From Rhizomys pruinosus (Eukaryota; Chordata; Mammalia; Rodentia; Spalacidae): a DNA stretch of 64,000 nt. The notes under the pieces are model-generated. The model made no database searches, was not told the DNA's origin, and saw nothing but the letters and a program-made list of their open reading frames with translations. Below are positions 1 through 11,220 of the stretch, piece after piece. The first letter of the stretch is position 1; the number at the start of each line of letters is the position of its first letter. Both the position numbers and the translations under genes were made by a program. The stretch lies in assembly GCA_009823505.1 (NCBI GenBank), contig VZQC01006288.1, positions 186,001 through 250,000 of the forward strand, in the 5' to 3' direction.

Positions 1-283
1 TTGGGGGGGCACAGCCCACTATGGGTGGTGCCACCCTGGGCGGTTGTTGTGTACTATATAAGAGTGTCCGGCTGGGCACGGGCCAGGGGAGCAGCCAGTA
101 AACAGGGCATTCCTCCATGGGCCTGTGCTTCAGCTCCTGCCTCCAGGCTCCTGCCCTGACTTCTTGCCTTGGGCTCCTGAGTGAGAACTGTACCCCCAGG
201 AGATGTAGCTAAATAAACCCTTTCCTGCCCAGTTGGTTTGGTCAGAGTTTGTTTTGTCGATAGAATGGAAGACAAACTAGGAA
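1..283 (+). mobile_element. URR1-type hAT DNA transposon, 3' part
   Basis: Matches most of the copy at 54105-54512 (shared CCCACTATGGGTGG, CTGTGCTTCAGCTCCTGCC, AATAAACCCTTTCCT, TTTTGTC-ATAGAATGGAAGACAAA). The left part is cut off by the window edge. Confidence 0.85.
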
Positions 284-424
284 CCACACTGAAGCAGAAT
301 CCAGGCTGCCCCGACCCCACCAGAGACACTGCATTTTTGTTAAGCACAACCAAACATTTCAACACACACCTAAATGGGAGCAACCTTGCTACAATTTGGA
401 AATAGGTCAGAGCATCGCACCTGT

Positions 425-799
425 ATCAATCACTTTTCTGTTGCCTGTGTGTGATAAAATTACCAAGGGAACTTATAATAGGAAGCGTAATTATTTGAGC
501 TTAAGATTGATGGCTCCAGGGAATTAGAGTCCATTATGGTGGGGGGCACCCGGTGGCGGAGAGCTGGGCAGAAGCCTAGGTTCATGTCTTCCCAGTGACA
601 ATAGGAAACAGAGAAAGAGAAGAAGCTACTAGAGGACTGGGCAAGGCTTCTTGAACCCTCTAAGCCCATCCCCATGACTTACTTCCTCCAGTATGGCCAC
701 ATCTTCTAAGATCTCCAAAACAGCACCACCAACTGGAGACAAAACGTCCTGACTACTTGAAGCCTATAATGGGGGACACTCTCATTCAAAACACCACAC
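425..799. mobile_element. URR1-type hAT remnant
   Basis: Diverged copy of the family at 30416: TCTGTTGCCTGTGTGTGATAAA at the left, GCCACATCTTCTAAGATCTC in the middle, CATTCAAAACACCACAC at the right. Confidence 0.8.
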
Positions 800-1396
800 A
801 CCCATAGAGGTCCCCATGTTGACATGATAATTCCTGTGCTGAGTGAGAGCTTAAGTTGAGTTGGTGTTTAGATGAGAACTTTGTTTAAATAAACTCATCA
901 GCGTGGGACCCACCATGACTCAAAAAACACTGTAACAGGCATGGGAGCCTGAGGCCAGCCAGATCACAGCACACAGAGGACAGCCTAGTACAGTTTTCTT
1001 TTCTATAACAGCTATCCTATGAAAACTAATTTCTATGATATTGTCTACACAACAAAGATTAATGCATTTCTTCAAGTCTCCACTAGCAGATAAGCTTCCT
1101 TACGCGGCAGATTGTTGTGATGAACACCAAGAAACCCACAGTGCTCAACGTGCAGGAACAAGAGGGCTGCAGAGGTGCTTACCTCTGAATAGGACACTTC
1201 TATTCTACCTCCAAGGCTCAGAGAAATACTGTAGGAGCCAGAGGGGCACATGCGCACATGCAACAGAGTCTCTCCAGGACAGCTGTCAGTCAGTCACGTG
1301 AAGTGGCAGCATGTGACGGCATGCACAGGTCCTTGCAAGCTCAAACCGACAAAATCCCAGCCTAGACGTGAGGACGTGGATAAGAAATACCACCCA
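800..1396. other. intronic sequence without recognised elements
   Basis: No gene, SINE or simple repeat that I can identify. An open frame at 1035-1301 looks random. Confidence 0.5.
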
Positions 1397-1646
1397 GGGC
1401 TGGGAGAGGCCTAGCGGTTAGAGCGCCGACCGCTCTTACAGAGGACCCAGGTTCGATTCCAGCACCCACATGGCGGCCGAGAACCTGTCTGAAAACTCCA
1501 ATTCCAGGAGAACTCCAGTTCCAGGGGAATCCAAGACCCTCTTCTGACCTCCGCGGCATTGCACGTACAGGTGCGCAGACTTGCATGCGACAGCACATTC
1601 ATACACTTACAGAAAAAATTTAAAAAAATTAAAAAAAAAAAAAAAG
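1397..1646 (+). mobile_element. B2/B3-type SINE, young subfamily with internal duplication
   Basis: Head GGCTGGGAGAGGCCTAGCGG, Pol III boxes, the 17-bp internal doublet (AACTCCAATTCCAGGAG then AACTCCAGTTCCAGGGG), CCGCGGCATTGCACG and an A-rich tail. Many CpGs survive. Confidence 0.93.
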
Positions 1647-1649
1647 ATA

Positions 1650-1967
1650 ATACCCAACCAACCAAAAGAAATAAGGGTAATTGATGGGTGCTGAGAAGAG
1701 GAAGACAGACTCTTTCAAGGATTGAACTCTTGGTAGGTCTAACAGGCTCCATTGGATGGACCCCACTGAATGGGGGGACACAGATTACACTCTATAGACC
1801 ATATGAATACGTACATATGTATGTATGATGTATAATAAGAGAATACATTAAATTGGGCAGGGGGAATAAGAGAGGGTTGTGGATAGGGGATGGGGGCTAA
1901 AGTACGATCAAATATTTAAAAAAAATTTCAATTACAATTTTTTAATTAAAAAAATAAAGACAGGGTA
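1650..1967 (+). mobile_element. L1 3' UTR fragment
   Basis: Resembles 2640-2911 in order and motifs: GGGGACACA, then GAATACATTAAATTGG, GTGGATAGGGGATGGGGGCT, GATCAAATAT, and an A-rich end. Reads as a truncated rodent L1 3' end. Confidence 0.55.
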
Positions 1968-2639
1968 AATGTGTTTCCCTTCTCTCACGTGTAATGCCCC
2001 AGGCTACTTCAGGCTTTGCCAGCAAAAAAGTTATCACCCATATGTGATCCCCTAGAACTAGGAACCAACCTGGTAAATACGTTTCCTTCATAAAGTTGCT
2101 CAGCTCAGGTATTTCATTACATACCCCAAAACAGACTAATATAATTCTACTCTGCCACACTCTACGTGTCTCACACCCACAGAGGAGGCAGTCTCTTCGT
2201 TCCTCTCTTCCTGATATTGTTACCACACAATTACAGGCCATTCAAAGAAAATTCACAGCTAATAGGGACAGTGTGGGGCCAATTCCGACATTATCATCCC
2301 AAGACAAGTTCTAGCACTGACAGCCCAGACATAAGATTAACCCCAGGAAGAATATCTACAAGGAAACCACAGGCCAGTTTGTGGTCTTTCCTCATCTCAC
2401 TAAGAAGCAAAATGATTCCTCCTTCTACACAAAAGCTACAGGCTCATTCTGTACCTAGTTTTTGTCCTAGCAAAACAGGCCCTTGCAAACAGTCTAACAG
2501 GCGGCTGAGAACCTGCTCATAGGAACTTTTCAGCAATGCTGAAAACTAGGCACCAAGACCATGCCACACTCAAACCAGACAAAAGGCCCAGCACAGAAGT
2601 GGGGAAATAAGTAAGAAGCCTCAACCTTAGCCAAAGAAC
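1968..2639. other. intronic sequence between two L1 3' ends
   Basis: No coding sequence. Possibly more L1-related sequence, but no motif is clear enough to assign. Confidence 0.4.
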
Positions 2640-2911
2640 TATTGGAAATGATTCCATAGAGCTGAATGAAGAAGAGTTGGTCTTCTTTAAGGAGTGATGC
2701 TAGATAGGCTGACCAGGCTCAGGTGGACGGACTCACACTGACGGACATCTGGGGACACAAACTTGACTCAAAAGGCCTTAACATATATGACAGAATGCAT
2801 GAAATTGGAAGAGGGGCCATGGGGCAGTGTGTATAGGGGAGGGGGCTTAAATATGATCAAGATGTACTTTGTGCTTATGAAATGCACAAAGATTCAATAA
2901 AAAATTTTAAT
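2640..2911 (+). mobile_element. L1 3' UTR fragment
   Basis: TGTGTATAGGGGAGGGGGCT, ATGATCAAGATGT, GAAATGCACAAAGATTCAATAAA: the usual tail end of a rodent L1 3' UTR with AATAAA. The ends of the L1 at 29900-29940 (GAAATGCACATAATGTCAATAAA) are similar. Confidence 0.65.
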
Positions 2912-3022
2912 AATTTTTTTATTTTTATGTTATGTGTATGAGTGTACTGCCTGCATGTGTGGAAGTGCACCCGTGTCAGGCAATGCCCACAGAGTCAGAA
3001 GAGGGGATCTGAACCCCTGGAC
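2912..3022 (-). mobile_element. B2/B3-type SINE, 3' part, reversed
   Basis: ATGTGTATGAGTGTACTGCC, GTGCACCCGTGTC-GGCAATGCC and GTCAGAAGAGG are the reverse complement of the SINE 3' half. Confidence 0.8.
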
Positions 3023-3099
3023 ATATGGCCAAACGTGGAGGTTATAAGGACAACAGACCAAGTGACTTTCAATAGTTAGTCACAGAAGGCAGGATAGGT

Positions 3100-3290
3100 G
3101 TAAGGACAGATAGGTATGAGCCTGCCTGGGCTCAAATGTGATTGTTTGCATGATTGATGACACACTCTTTAGCCTCTCTGTACCTCAATTTCTTTAAGAC
3201 ATGGACTTATTAACTAACTGATTTGTTGGATTACTGTGGTGTCTAAATGAGACAATATAACTGTCTAAAACTTTCTATGGAATATTATAG
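3100..3290 (+). mobile_element. MIR SINE remnant
   Basis: CTGCCTGGGCTCAAAT, TTTAGCCTCTCTGTACCTCAATTT and TAAATGAGACAATATAA follow the MIR core order. Very diverged. Confidence 0.65.
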
Positions 3291-3782
3291 CTATGACTGC
3301 TATATTTTATAGTGTAATTAATAATAGCTATAATAAAATATAGCATTACATTCAATTTTATATATTACAAAGTACTACTAAACAGTTTAACTATTATTCT
3401 TATTGTTAGCTTTTGTTTTTCCAGTGTTGTCCAGTAGTGGATACTCAATCAGTATGAGGGAAATGGCCAGAGGCCAAAAGAGCTAAAGAAGAGTGTACCT
3501 CAGCCTTTGGAAGCCAGGGCCTGCTTCATAAAGCAGCCCTATCTCAGGTGGGTATGACAGGTTATTACGGACATGTCAGTAAACAGGGAAGGACTTCAGG
3601 CAGGAGGGCTGACCTATACAAAAGCTGAGTCAACTCAGGCTACAGCTAGTACAGGGATCTGGGAGAAATATGACACTCAAAACAGAGAGAGCATGGCAAG
3701 TGGTGAGTCTGGGAAACAGGCAGGCAGGAGGGACCACTTAACCCGGGGGCTAGTGGACATCTCTACAAAGAAAAGCAAGGCA
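3291..3782. other. AT-rich then unique intronic sequence
   Basis: AT-rich to about 3420. Nothing recognisable after that until the SINE at 3783. Confidence 0.4.
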
Positions 3783-4027
3783 GAGCTGGAGAGAAGGCTC
3801 AGCAGTTAAGAGCACTTGCTACTTTGCAGAGGAACCTGGTTCAGTTTCTAGCATCCACATCGCTGCTCACAACTGTCTATAACTGCAGTTCCAGGGGATC
3901 CAATGCCATCTTCTGGTGTCAGGGATCATTAGGCACCCACATGGTACATATACATACACACAGGCAAAAAAAAAAAAAAAAAAACCCACTCATACATGTA
4001 AAATGAAAAATAAAACAAATCTTTTTC
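3783..4027 (+). mobile_element. B2/B3-type SINE
   Basis: GAGCTGGAGAGAAGGCTCAGCAG head, TCCAGGGGATCC centre, GTACATATACATACAC and A-rich tail with an 18-base A run. Confidence 0.88.
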
Positions 4028-4179
4028 AAAAAAAGAAAGGTACTAGGTTTGTTTCTTATGAAGAACTTTTATGAAGTCAGAAGGTTATTATGAGGTCTCA
4101 TGTAAGTCAAGGAATATTCACCATGCCTTCCAATGTCCCCTAGAAGTGAAGAAAGACAATTCTACAATATTCTTTGGGC

Positions 4180-4326
4180 TTTTACAGGGAAAGGATCTTT
4201 AATTTCTTTTTGGAGCTTCTCGATCTCTTTTTGTAGCTCTTTTGTTCGCTGGTTGGTTTCTTTTTCTTTTTCAGCATGGGATCTTTTTCAGTTTTCTACT
4301 TCCTTCCGGAGCTTGTTCATTCTTCT

Positions 4327-4365
<39 letters not shown>

Positions 4366-4860
4366 GGTCCTTCTTGGTTTTCATCTCTCTCTTTTTTTAG
4401 TTCTTTAATTTGTTCTTTATGATCTTGTAGTTCTTTAAGTATGTTCCCACTTGTGTTTCTGATATCTGTGTCCATGGGGATCCCAGAGGATCCCATGCAG
4501 AGTCTTCCATAGGGTTGGTAAAGCTTGGCGTGGGATTATCCTGCCCTTTCAGGTGTAGTCTCTTCTTCGTGGATCCTGGCATTATGGGCTTCTCCTTGCC
4601 GTATTCCAATGTGAGTCCTAAATGCCTCTTCACTGTGTTGAGGAGGCTTGCTTTGCTTGCCTCCTTCAGCTGCTTCCGTAACTCGTTGGATTGGGGGGGG
4701 GGGCCTCTTTCAGCCCATGCCCCACACCTGCAGCTGGGCTCAGGAGATCTCCGGGAAAGGATCTTTAAACTCCAGAAGAATTCAAAGCATCTGCCAATCG
4801 GCCTTTAAAAGGGTCCCGTTATCTTCTTAAAGTGAGAGTCTCCAGGTAGGCTGACTAGAC
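4180..4860 (-). mobile_element. L1 5' UTR and ORF1 start, reversed and truncated
   Basis: On the minus strand a Lys/Glu-rich coiled-coil frame (about 4630 down to 4190) resembles the ORF1 start of the L1 at 26017. The 18 bases CAAGCAAAGCAAGCCTCC (about 4640-4660 reversed) are identical to a stretch of that L1's 5' UTR at about 25830. A (TC)n expansion sits inside. The right limit is uncertain. Confidence 0.6.
4324..4367 (+). repeat. (TC)n
   Basis: Near-perfect CT dinucleotide run inside the reversed L1 coiled-coil region. Confidence 0.9.
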
Positions 4861-5237
4861 CTCAAGGGTGAACCTGCACTGATTCCCTTTGTTTTTTTTT
4901 TCAGGTGTGAAACTCTGATTCCTTTGTGTGCCTTTACCTGATTTCTTCCCTTCTTTCTCCCTTCCCCCATGTCTTAGCATGTTGTCTCCTGTGAAGCCTA
5001 GGTGAAACTCTGCTGTGCAATCTACGTGTTTGTTCCCACGTCTGTTCCTCATCCCAGGGGTTCAGGCCACTGTTAAGAAGACTGCTGCCAAGCAGGGAGA
5101 AGCTGGCGGGGCACAGTTATCTGACCCACATATGTTCATTATTTTTCAGGTCATTTTACCCCTCAGGATCTCATCTGGAGAAGCATGGGCTGGGAATGTC
5201 TTTGTTTCTTGCTCACAGAATCTGGAATTTTCTTGTC

Positions 5238-5276
<39 letters not shown>
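5238..5276 (+). repeat. (CA)n microsatellite
   Basis: About 19 uninterrupted CA units. Confidence 0.97.
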
Positions 5277-5278
<2 letters not shown>

Positions 5279-6260
5279 CACCCACCCTCTGCACCTCTGC
5301 ACATATGAGTGCATGTTATAAATAGCCAGATGGATAACTTGAAACCCCTTTCGGTTAGAACTTTCTGATCCCAGTGTTTTGCCTTCTTGATAATGGGATA
5401 CTTGTTTTAATTCAATTTTGGTGTATTTCATACAGAACATCTCAACCAATCTGATCCCCTTTATGCCCCCTTCCCCAATGGCAGCTCTCTCCACTGGAAT
5501 TCGTGCACTCTCTCTTTGTCTCAATGGGCCATCCACTTTCCATCTCTCTTACTGGGCATTGCAGGTCACCTACCAAAAAAAAGTTTGACATTTCAGACCC
5601 TTCTCCCTCTCCTGTCCCTCTGGCCCCAGGAAAATGTAGAGGATTTTCTTTGAAAACACACAGATTTCTGCATGATTTCTTTGCCTTCAGACTTGGGAAG
5701 AGGGCTCTTTGGGGACAAGCTCTCTGGATGGCTGTCCGGCACAATCACGTAGGAGGCAGCAGGGCCTGGCAGTCAGACTTTGTCTTGGTGATTGCTACTG
5801 TAATGCCTGCTGGGAACACAGTAAATAGCAGTGATGAGAGGATGAAACCCTTGGTGCCCTCAGAAGCAACATCACGGTCATCAGAGCCTGGAGGCAGGCG
5901 CCTCCCACTGCTCTGGAGGCCCATACAAGGAGAACATTGTCTGTCATGATGGAATGTGAAAAGATCTTTCAGGAAAACAGGACTTCAAGGCACCACAAAT
6001 CTTGTTCTGTAGTTTTCACCAGACATCCCCAAGTTTCTATGATGCCTTTACCAGGGGTCAGTCAATAAGACATCAGAGAATCCCACTGTGATTGGCTCCC
6101 CACATCTGGGGGCCAACTTGAAAGACAATGCAGCTATCCTCAGCCAACACAGCAATCATCAGCCTTGAGCAGAACAGAGCGACAACTCTGGGTCCCAGCT
6201 GCACATCTGAATACTCTGGGAGGCTCAAAAGTACAAAAACAAAAAAAAAAAAAAAAATAA
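5277..6260. other. intronic sequence, no gene
   Basis: An open frame at 5503-5949 lacks any recognisable domain. An A-run lies at 6239-6258. No element is assigned. Confidence 0.45.
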
Positions 6261-6820
6261 CCCCAAAAATCAATAGAGCTGAAGTAGTTATATTATGCTA
6301 CTGCCAGACAAAGCAGAAGACAGTAAAGAGCAAACACTCCCAAGGGTAAAGCAAGGCTTTGAGGAAGAGAAAGTTACATGCATCCCAATCAAGAGCCCCA
6401 AAATACATGAAGCAAAATTAACAGAAATAACAGGAGAGGCTAATACTTCCAATAATGGATAAAATGTTGTGAAGATGAGTGTGTTGGATAATTTTTGTCA
6501 ACCTGTCGCGAACTAGAGTCCCCTTGGAAGAACGAACCTCAAATGAAGAATTGCTAGCATCACGCTAGCCCATGGGCATGTCTGTGAGGCTTTTTCTGGA
6601 TTGTTAATTATGAAGGAGGACAGCCTACTGTGGGCCGTGCCATCCCCGGGCAGGTGGGCCTGGGTAGTTTAAGAAAAGTAGCTGAGCAAGCCCGGGGGAA
6701 GCCAGCCAGAAAGCACCTGCTCCTTCCAGGGTTTCCTTCTCTTCCTGTCTCCAGCTTCCTGCCATGAGTTCCTGGCCTATTTTCCCTCACTGGTGGATTA
6801 TGATTTAGGAGTTATAAGAT

Positions 6821-7488
6821 TGTAGGAAGCTTTCTTTTTGTGCCGAACAGGACCACGTGGCCCTGCTAAGGGGAAGGGGAACATAGCGCCTGCTTTGCGG
6901 ACACTGTGGGGAACTGACCCCTCAGCGCAGAGGTCAGTCGGTTACTTCCATAACCCGACCTGAGAGGTACTTCCAACTCAGGTCCTTAGCCTGGGACAAC
7001 GAGACACGTTTCCCACTCTTGGCCATGACTTTCCACCTGCCCAGAGACTGCTGAACCCTGAACAGGAATTTCCAGGCTGATAGCTGTTGGCCTATCTTCA
7101 GAGCCTATGTCCACTGACAACACCAGTTATCCAGATTGGTGGTCCACAAGGGGACCTCTTTTCAACCCACTGGCCACCTGAACAAAATGCAGGCCTACCT
7201 TGGCCTATATGGGCGCAATAATTAATAAAAAATGATGGCCCGGAATTCCGTGATGTTACGTGGAAATTCAAATTTATTCCTTGCTATAGCCTGCTTTTAT
7301 AAACTAAATGACGTCAGTTCCCAGAGCCAATCATAGGCCCCCCAACTCCGTGCCACTGCACACCATCGCCCCACCCAGCATCACCCAGCTAGGCCACGTT
7401 ATTTGCTCCTCTTTGGGGCAGGGTCAGACCCTTACCCTGAGGCGTGCTAGCTGAGAACTAGCCGCAATTCAAACTGGATCTTTCTACA
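6821..7488 (-). mobile_element. ERVK-type LTR (solo), 668 bp
   Basis: Flanked by an exact 6-bp duplication TAAGAT (6815-6820 and 7489-7494), the duplication length of class II endogenous retroviruses. Ends are TGTAGGAAG at the left and CTTTCTACA at the right, giving TG...CA with a short inverted repeat. On the minus strand it has a CCAAT-box (ATTGGC), a TGACGTCA palindrome, TATAAAA and AATAAA in order. No gag, pol or env sequence remains, so it is read as a solo LTR from recombination. Family not named. Confidence 0.8.
7273..7331 (-). promoter_or_regulatory. LTR promoter motifs: CCAAT, CRE, TATA, AATAAA
   Basis: Minus strand, in order: ATTGGC (7331-7326), TGACGTCA CREB/ATF palindrome (7316-7309), TATAAAA (7301-7295), AATAAA (7278-7273). 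The layout resembles IAP-type U3 promoters. AATAAA lies very close to TATA, so its use as a poly(A) signal is doubtful. Confidence 0.6.
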
Positions 7489-7626
7489 TAAGATGAAATT
7501 AAAGCCTTTACTCCCCAAATTGGTTTTGGTCAGTGTTTTATCATAGCAATAGAGAAAAAATTACGGCATTCAACAAGGAAATAAATAGAATACCTGTACA
7601 AAACCACCAGACAACAAGAGAAGCCA

Positions 7627-7785
7627 GGGCTGGGGATGTAGCTGAGGACTTTATAAACCAAGCTTATTGCCTATAATCATAGCACTGGGAAGGTAGAGAC
7701 AGGAGGATCAGGAATTCAAGGTCATCCTCCTATATAGAGACTTGAAGGCCACCCTAATCTACATGAGACCCCAACTCAAAAAAAC
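7627..7785 (+). mobile_element. Composite SINE (ID-like head plus B1, B4 type)
   Basis: GGGCTGGGGATGTAGCTGAG head, then ATAATCATAGCACTGGGAAGG and AAGGTCATCCTCC, B1-like. Confidence 0.75.
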
Positions 7786-8488
7786 GTTTAAAAATACTTG
7801 AAACAGACTCAGTAGGTGTCTCTAGAGCACTATATCCAAGAAGTGTAGAACACACCCTTGTCTTCAGTGTACAAGAAATGTTCTTCAAGACAGACCAAAT
7901 GTCAGGCCTAGAAGCAAACACCAATGAATTTTACAACACTGAGATCATATAATGGATGTTCTTCAGCCACAAGGGAGGGAAGAGAAATCAGTAACAAAAG
8001 GAAATTGGTGAAATTTGCAAAACATGTGCATATCAGATAACACACTCTTTTAAAATTCATGGATCAAAGGAGAAAGCAGAAATAAAATTAAGAAATACTT
8101 TGAGACTATGAATAGAAACAAAAACAAAATTACCAAAACCTGTGGAATACAAATAAATCAGGGCTGAGAAGAAATTTAGAGCTGTGAATGCCTGCATTAA
8201 AAAAAGAAAGACTGTGAATCCACACCAAAAAAAAAAAAAAGATTAGAATTGAGAAACGAGATCATCAAGGCTGCAGAGTGGAAGACAGAGCAAAATCAAT
8301 CCTATCTCTACACTCTCGCCATCAACAATCAAAAACAAAATCAAGAAAGCAGCATCATTTATAATGGCATCAAAACCAGTAAAAACCCTTAGAAATAAAT
8401 TTAACAGAAGAACAGCAAAATGTGTATGCTGAAAACTACCAACCATCATTCACAGACATTAAAGTCCTAAGTTGACAGAAAGGTATCT

Positions 8489-9127
8489 GTTGTGCTTTGG
8501 ATGTAAAGTGTCCCCCAAAGGTTCATGTGTCTGAGTATTTCTTTCCCAGCTGGTGGCGCTGTTTGGGAAGGTTGTAGCATCTTGAAGATGTTGAGTCTCA
8601 CTGGAAGTAGGAACCTGAGGGCCTTGCTTGAGGTCTGTAGGTTGGCCCCTCGTCCTGCCTGCTCTCCACTTCTAACTGTACACACCACGTCATCAATCAC
8701 ACCACGTCATCAATCGCCTCACACTCCTGCCCTCATGCCTTTCTACCATCATGGACTCTTGGATTCCTTCTTCAACTATGAGCTAAAATAAGCTATTCCT
8801 GGGGCTGGAGAGATGGCCTAGCGGTTAAGAGCGCCGACCGCTCTTACAGAGGACCCGGGTTCGATCCCCAGCACCCACATGGCGGCCGAGAACCGTCTGA
8901 AACTCCAATTCCAGGAGAACTCCAGTTCCAGGGGAATCTGAGACCCTCTTCTGACCTCCGCGGCATTGCACGACACGGGTGCACAGACCTGCATGCAGAC
9001 AGTACATTCATACACATACGGAAATAAATAAAATTAATTAAAAAAAAATTAAAAAAAAAAAAATAAGCTATTCCTTCCAGAAGTTGCTTTAGTCAGGTAT
9101 TTTGTCACAGCAACGAGAAAAGCGATG
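8489..9127 (+). mobile_element. hAT (Charlie-like) element, split by a B2
   Basis: GTTGTGCTTTGGATGTAAAG, CCAGCTGGTGGCGCTGTTTG, ATGCCTTTCTACCATCATGG, then beyond the B2 TTGTCACAGCAACGAGAAAAG. It contains a 14-16-base direct repeat, CACACCACGTCATCAATC, at about 8683-8715. Confidence 0.8.
8801..9059 (+). mobile_element. B2/B3-type SINE, young subfamily with internal duplication
   Basis: Complete copy with a perfect 16-bp target duplication AAAATAAGCTATTCCT (8785-8800 and 9060-9075), the 17-bp internal doublet and nearly undecayed CpGs (AGAGCGCCGACCGCTC, CCGCGG). Recent insertion. Confidence 0.97.
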
Positions 9128-9921
9128 AATGCAACATCTCATGTTCATATAATGTGAGACAATATTTGTGAAAGGCAATACTCCCCAAAGAGATCTACAG
9201 AGCCAATGCAATCTGGATCAAAATCCCAGCTGACTTATCCGTAGAAACTGACAAGCTGATCCTAAATTCACATGAGGAATGCAGAGGACTCAAAATAGAA
9301 AACATTGCACTAAAAAGAATAAAGTTGGCAGGCTAACACCTCTAGATTCCAGAATGTTTTGCATTAAGCTAGAGTCATTAAGTCAGTGTGGTACTGGAAT
9401 GAGAGTATACCTGTGGATCTACAGAATAAAACTGATAACCTTTTACAACTAATTTTTAACAGGAGTGCTGAGAAAATTCATTAGCAGAAAGGGAAGTCTT
9501 TAACAAATGCCTAGAACAACTAGAAATTCATGTGCAAGGGAATGAACTTGGACCCTTCTAATCCATATCCTAGAATACTGCCTGCCAATAAAAAGGAATG
9601 AAGGACTGACATATGACGTGGCATGCTAGCCCTGTAGACATGATGGTAGGTGAAAGGGTACACACAAACAATGATTCTGCTCATATGAAATGCCCAGAAA
9701 ATATGGACCCGTGGACAGAAGTGGGTTAGTGGCTCCAGGGAATGGAGGGAGGAATGAAGAATGACAGGTAATGGGTACAAGAATTTCTTCCTGGGGTGAT
9801 GAAATGTTCTAAAATTAGTGGTATAACTGCACAGCTCTCTGATATAACCAAATAAAGAAACCAAGTATTATGAGAATTCCTGAGACCTACGAACATGGAT
9901 GACATCAAAAATGAAAGAGTT

Positions 9922-10174
9922 GGGGCTGGAGAGATGGCCTAGTGGTTAAGAGTACCAACTGCTCTTGCAGAGGACCCGGGTTCAATCCCCAGGACCCACA
10001 TGGCGGCTAAGAACCGTCTGTAACTCTAATTCCAGGAGAACTCCAGTTCCAGGGGAATCCGACACCCTCTTCTGACCTCCGCGGCATTGCATGACATGGG
10101 TGCACAGACCTACATGCAGACAGTACATTCATACACATAAATTAAATAAATAAATAAAAATGATATAAAAAAAA
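9922..10174 (+). mobile_element. B2/B3-type SINE, young subfamily with internal duplication
   Basis: Perfect 16-bp target duplication CAAAAATGAAAGAGTT (9906-9921 and 10175-10190), internal doublet present, AAAT-rich tail. Confidence 0.97.
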
Positions 10175-10496
10175 CAAAAATGAAAGAGTTGCTCTTTTTC
10201 TGGAAGGTTCTAAATCAGCGAAATTCCTCCCCAGTTCTTCTAGTTTGTTCCTAAGGAACACATGTCAATGTTGGGGTGAAGGGCAGGAGACAGGGCCCCT
10301 GACAGCTAAGGGGCTGACTAGGCAGGGATGGTGCTAACCACAGGACAGTCCCCTAACCCCAACTCCTCTGCCAACAAAGACATCTGTCAGCTGCTTTCAA
10401 TCTGAAGAAAGGAAGAGGTCAATTCTCTGTTTTTGTTGTTTTTCTTATTTAAAGAAGAAAAAAAATCACTATTGGCTTTTACGAATCAGTGTTAAG

Positions 10497-10729
10497 GGGA
10501 GCTGGAAAGATGGCTCAACAGTTAAGAGCAATGGCTACTCTTGCAGAGCATCTGGGTTTAGTTCCCAGCACTCATATGGCAGCTGACAACTGTCCATAAC
10601 TCCAGTTCCAGGGGATCCGACACTCTCTTCTGATCTTTGTGGGTATTGCACAACAGAGGTACACTTACATACATGCAGGCAACACACTCATATATACAAG
10701 AAATAAAAATAATAAATATTTTTTAAAAA
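10497..10729 (+). mobile_element. B2/B3-type SINE, older
   Basis: GGAGCTGGAAAGATGGCTCAAC head, single TCCAGTTCCAGGGGATCC without the doublet, flanked by GAATCAGTG. Confidence 0.92.
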
Positions 10730-10769
10730 GGAATCAGTGCTCAGAATCAGATCAGGCTCCAAATTCTGG

Positions 10770-10895
10770 ATCCCCCCACGCCCCTTGGGAAAATTCTTAG
10801 TCAATCATCTATGAAATGGGTGACAAAACCTTAAAAGGGCCTGAAGTTAAATGAGAAGATCCCTGGCATCAGTAAGGGCTAAGTACTTTTAATAC
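10770..10895 (+). mobile_element. MIR SINE remnant
   Basis: TTGGGAAAATTCTTAGTCAATC, ATCTATGAAATGGGTGA and TTAAATGAGAAGATCCCTGGCA match MIR layout. Confidence 0.6.
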
Positions 10896-11173
10896 CATAA
10901 CCATTGTTTTCTACTTTTTAAAGCTCCCAATATGGCTCAGTACCAGGAACTGAGTGGTAAGGTCCTGTAACATAGTATCACTTTATCCAGTAACAATTAG
11001 TATATGAACTAGGACATTTTATAAGCTAATAAGCAACTGAGACATAATAGTTGACATTCCTCAGAAATGCATTATAATCAAGCTCAAGAGGGACTGGCCA
11101 AGTACCCATTTGCCATAGTAACAGAAAGTTTTTGTATATCTGATTGATTCATTTTCTTTCAGTAAACGGTTTC

Positions 11174-11174
<1 letters not shown>

Positions 11175-11216
<42 letters not shown>

Positions 11217-11220
11217 TTTT
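11175..11220 (+). repeat. (ATTT)n
   Basis: About eleven TTTA units, the expanded tail of the chimeric SINE. Confidence 0.95.

Larger units (their letters stand above)
6480..7562 (+). mobile_element. URR1-type hAT element, itself split by an LTR
   Basis: Left part GTGTTGGATAATTTTTGTCAACCTG to 6820 and right part from 7489 (GATGAAATTAAAGCCTTTACTCCCC, TTTTATCATAGCAATAGAG). Removing 6821-7488 plus one copy of TAAGAT restores the family layout seen at 54105-54512. Confidence 0.85.
6265..9872 (+). mobile_element. Old L1 (ORF2 parts and 3' UTR), repeatedly interrupted
   Basis: Pieces in L1 order: endonuclease-region sequence at 6265-6479 (AAAATACATGAAGCAAAATTAACAG), endonuclease end at about 7820-8225 (ATTTAGAGCTGTGAATGCCTGC), ORF2 at 8230-8488, ORF2 end at about 9165-9500 (CAATGCAATCTGGATCAAAATC) and 3' UTR to 9872. 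Much of RT is deleted. Interrupted by a URR1 element, a composite SINE, and another hAT element carrying a B2. Confidence 0.75.

Noticed and set aside
7195..7225. Retroviral primer-binding site next to the LTR (TTGCGCCCATATAGG; also GTGCCGAACAGGACC near 6840)
   Set aside because: Both only loosely resemble a tRNA-Lys site and neither lies outside the TG...CA ends defined by the 6-bp duplication.
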